Below are positions 63,915-64,000 of a stretch of 64,000 nt of DNA, piece after piece. The stretch spans positions 164,363 through 228,362 of the forward strand of contig LJCX01000037.1 in assembly GCA_001298545.1 (NCBI GenBank), in the 5' to 3' direction. Origin of the DNA: Actinobacteria bacterium OV320. GTDB lineage: Bacteria > Actinomycetota > Actinomycetes > Streptomycetales > Streptomycetaceae. The translations under genes and the position numbers were made by a program. A model generated the notes under the pieces. The model worked only from the letters and a program-made list of their open reading frames with translations. It made no database searches and was not told the origin of the DNA. The first letter of the stretch is position 1. The number at the start of each line of letters is the position of its first letter.

Positions 63915-64000
63915 TCAAGCTGATGTGGCGGGCTGTGGGTCGTAGAAGGTGCCGTCGCGGAGCATTGCGAAGAGCACGTCGGCTCGTCGTCTGGCGAGGC
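63915..64000 (-). mobile_element. IS110-family transposase, C-terminal end (rest outside window)
   Basis: The minus strand encodes LARRRADVLFAMLRDGTFYD followed by PQPATSA and a stop at 63915-63917, which I recognise as the C terminus of an IS110/IS116-type (DEDD) transposase common in Streptomyces. The element runs off the right edge, so only its transposase 3' end and flank (about 63890-63914) are visible. Confidence 0.75.

Overview
The window is a high-GC actinobacterial chromosome segment, almost certainly Streptomyces. Third codon positions are strongly G/C, GTG starts and 1-4 nt start/stop overlaps are common, mycothiol-type formaldehyde detoxification is present, and the regulators are typical of the genus (IclR, TetR, MarR, ArsR, WYL, a Ser/Thr kinase, a LexA). 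I saw no rRNA, tRNA or CRISPR array. The right edge cuts into an IS110-type transposase.

Positions 1-22.7 kb form a nearly complete choline / glycine betaine catabolic island. It holds choline dehydrogenase (betA), betaine aldehyde dehydrogenase (betB) and a proV-proW-proX betaine transporter. A Rieske betaine demethylase has its own Rieske ferredoxin and FAD reductase. Dimethylglycine oxidase is followed by heterotetrameric sarcosine oxidase (soxB, a fused soxD-soxA, soxG). One-carbon genes handle the released methyl groups: a MetF-like reductase, purU, and S-(hydroxymethyl)mycothiol dehydrogenase with a metallo-beta-lactamase-fold partner. A divergent IclR gene sits inside the island. Five operon fronts carry the same 36-bp layout (GTTGC, then 19 nt later GTTGC-N7-GCAAC, with variants), and a sixth has the 17-bp core. 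The island therefore looks like one IclR-controlled regulon.

Positions 22.8-49.5 kb are a mosaic of small accessory units, most with a divergent regulator and a visible palindrome. They are a permease/amidohydrolase operon with TetR, a truncated spore-photoproduct-lyase-family gene, a WYL/VOC pair, a Ser/Thr kinase with an unusual Tyr/Asp-rich loop, an MDR/ArsR pair, a short LexA paralogue, two DUF4139 proteins and an ABC-F protein. Next come a GCS2 ligase / asparagine-synthase-like amidotransferase / S9 peptidase trio, an HTH fusion regulator divergent from a DUF4097 gene followed by an ABC-transporter remnant, a phosphotransferase, and an SDR/TetR pair.

Positions 49.5-61.3 kb include a small, probably uncharacterised biosynthetic cluster built on a sedoheptulose-7-phosphate cyclase of the 2-epi-5-epi-valiolone synthase type. 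The cyclase lies in an operon with two cupins. Across a MarR gene is a second operon with a tandem-VOC protein (a candidate epimerase like ValD/CetB), a transaldolase-like protein lacking the catalytic half, a Tat-exported bicovalent flavin oxidase, an acyltransferase and an MFS exporter. The motif TTCCTTGCG plus an inverted half-site is shared by the upstream regions of both operons, which supports one regulatory unit. No aminotransferase or glycosyltransferase is present, so the product need not be a classical aminocyclitol.

Positions 61.4-64 kb hold a small hypothetical gene, a VOC protein, an M24 peptidase, a methyltransferase preceded by a coupled 32-aa reading frame, and the IS110 fragment.
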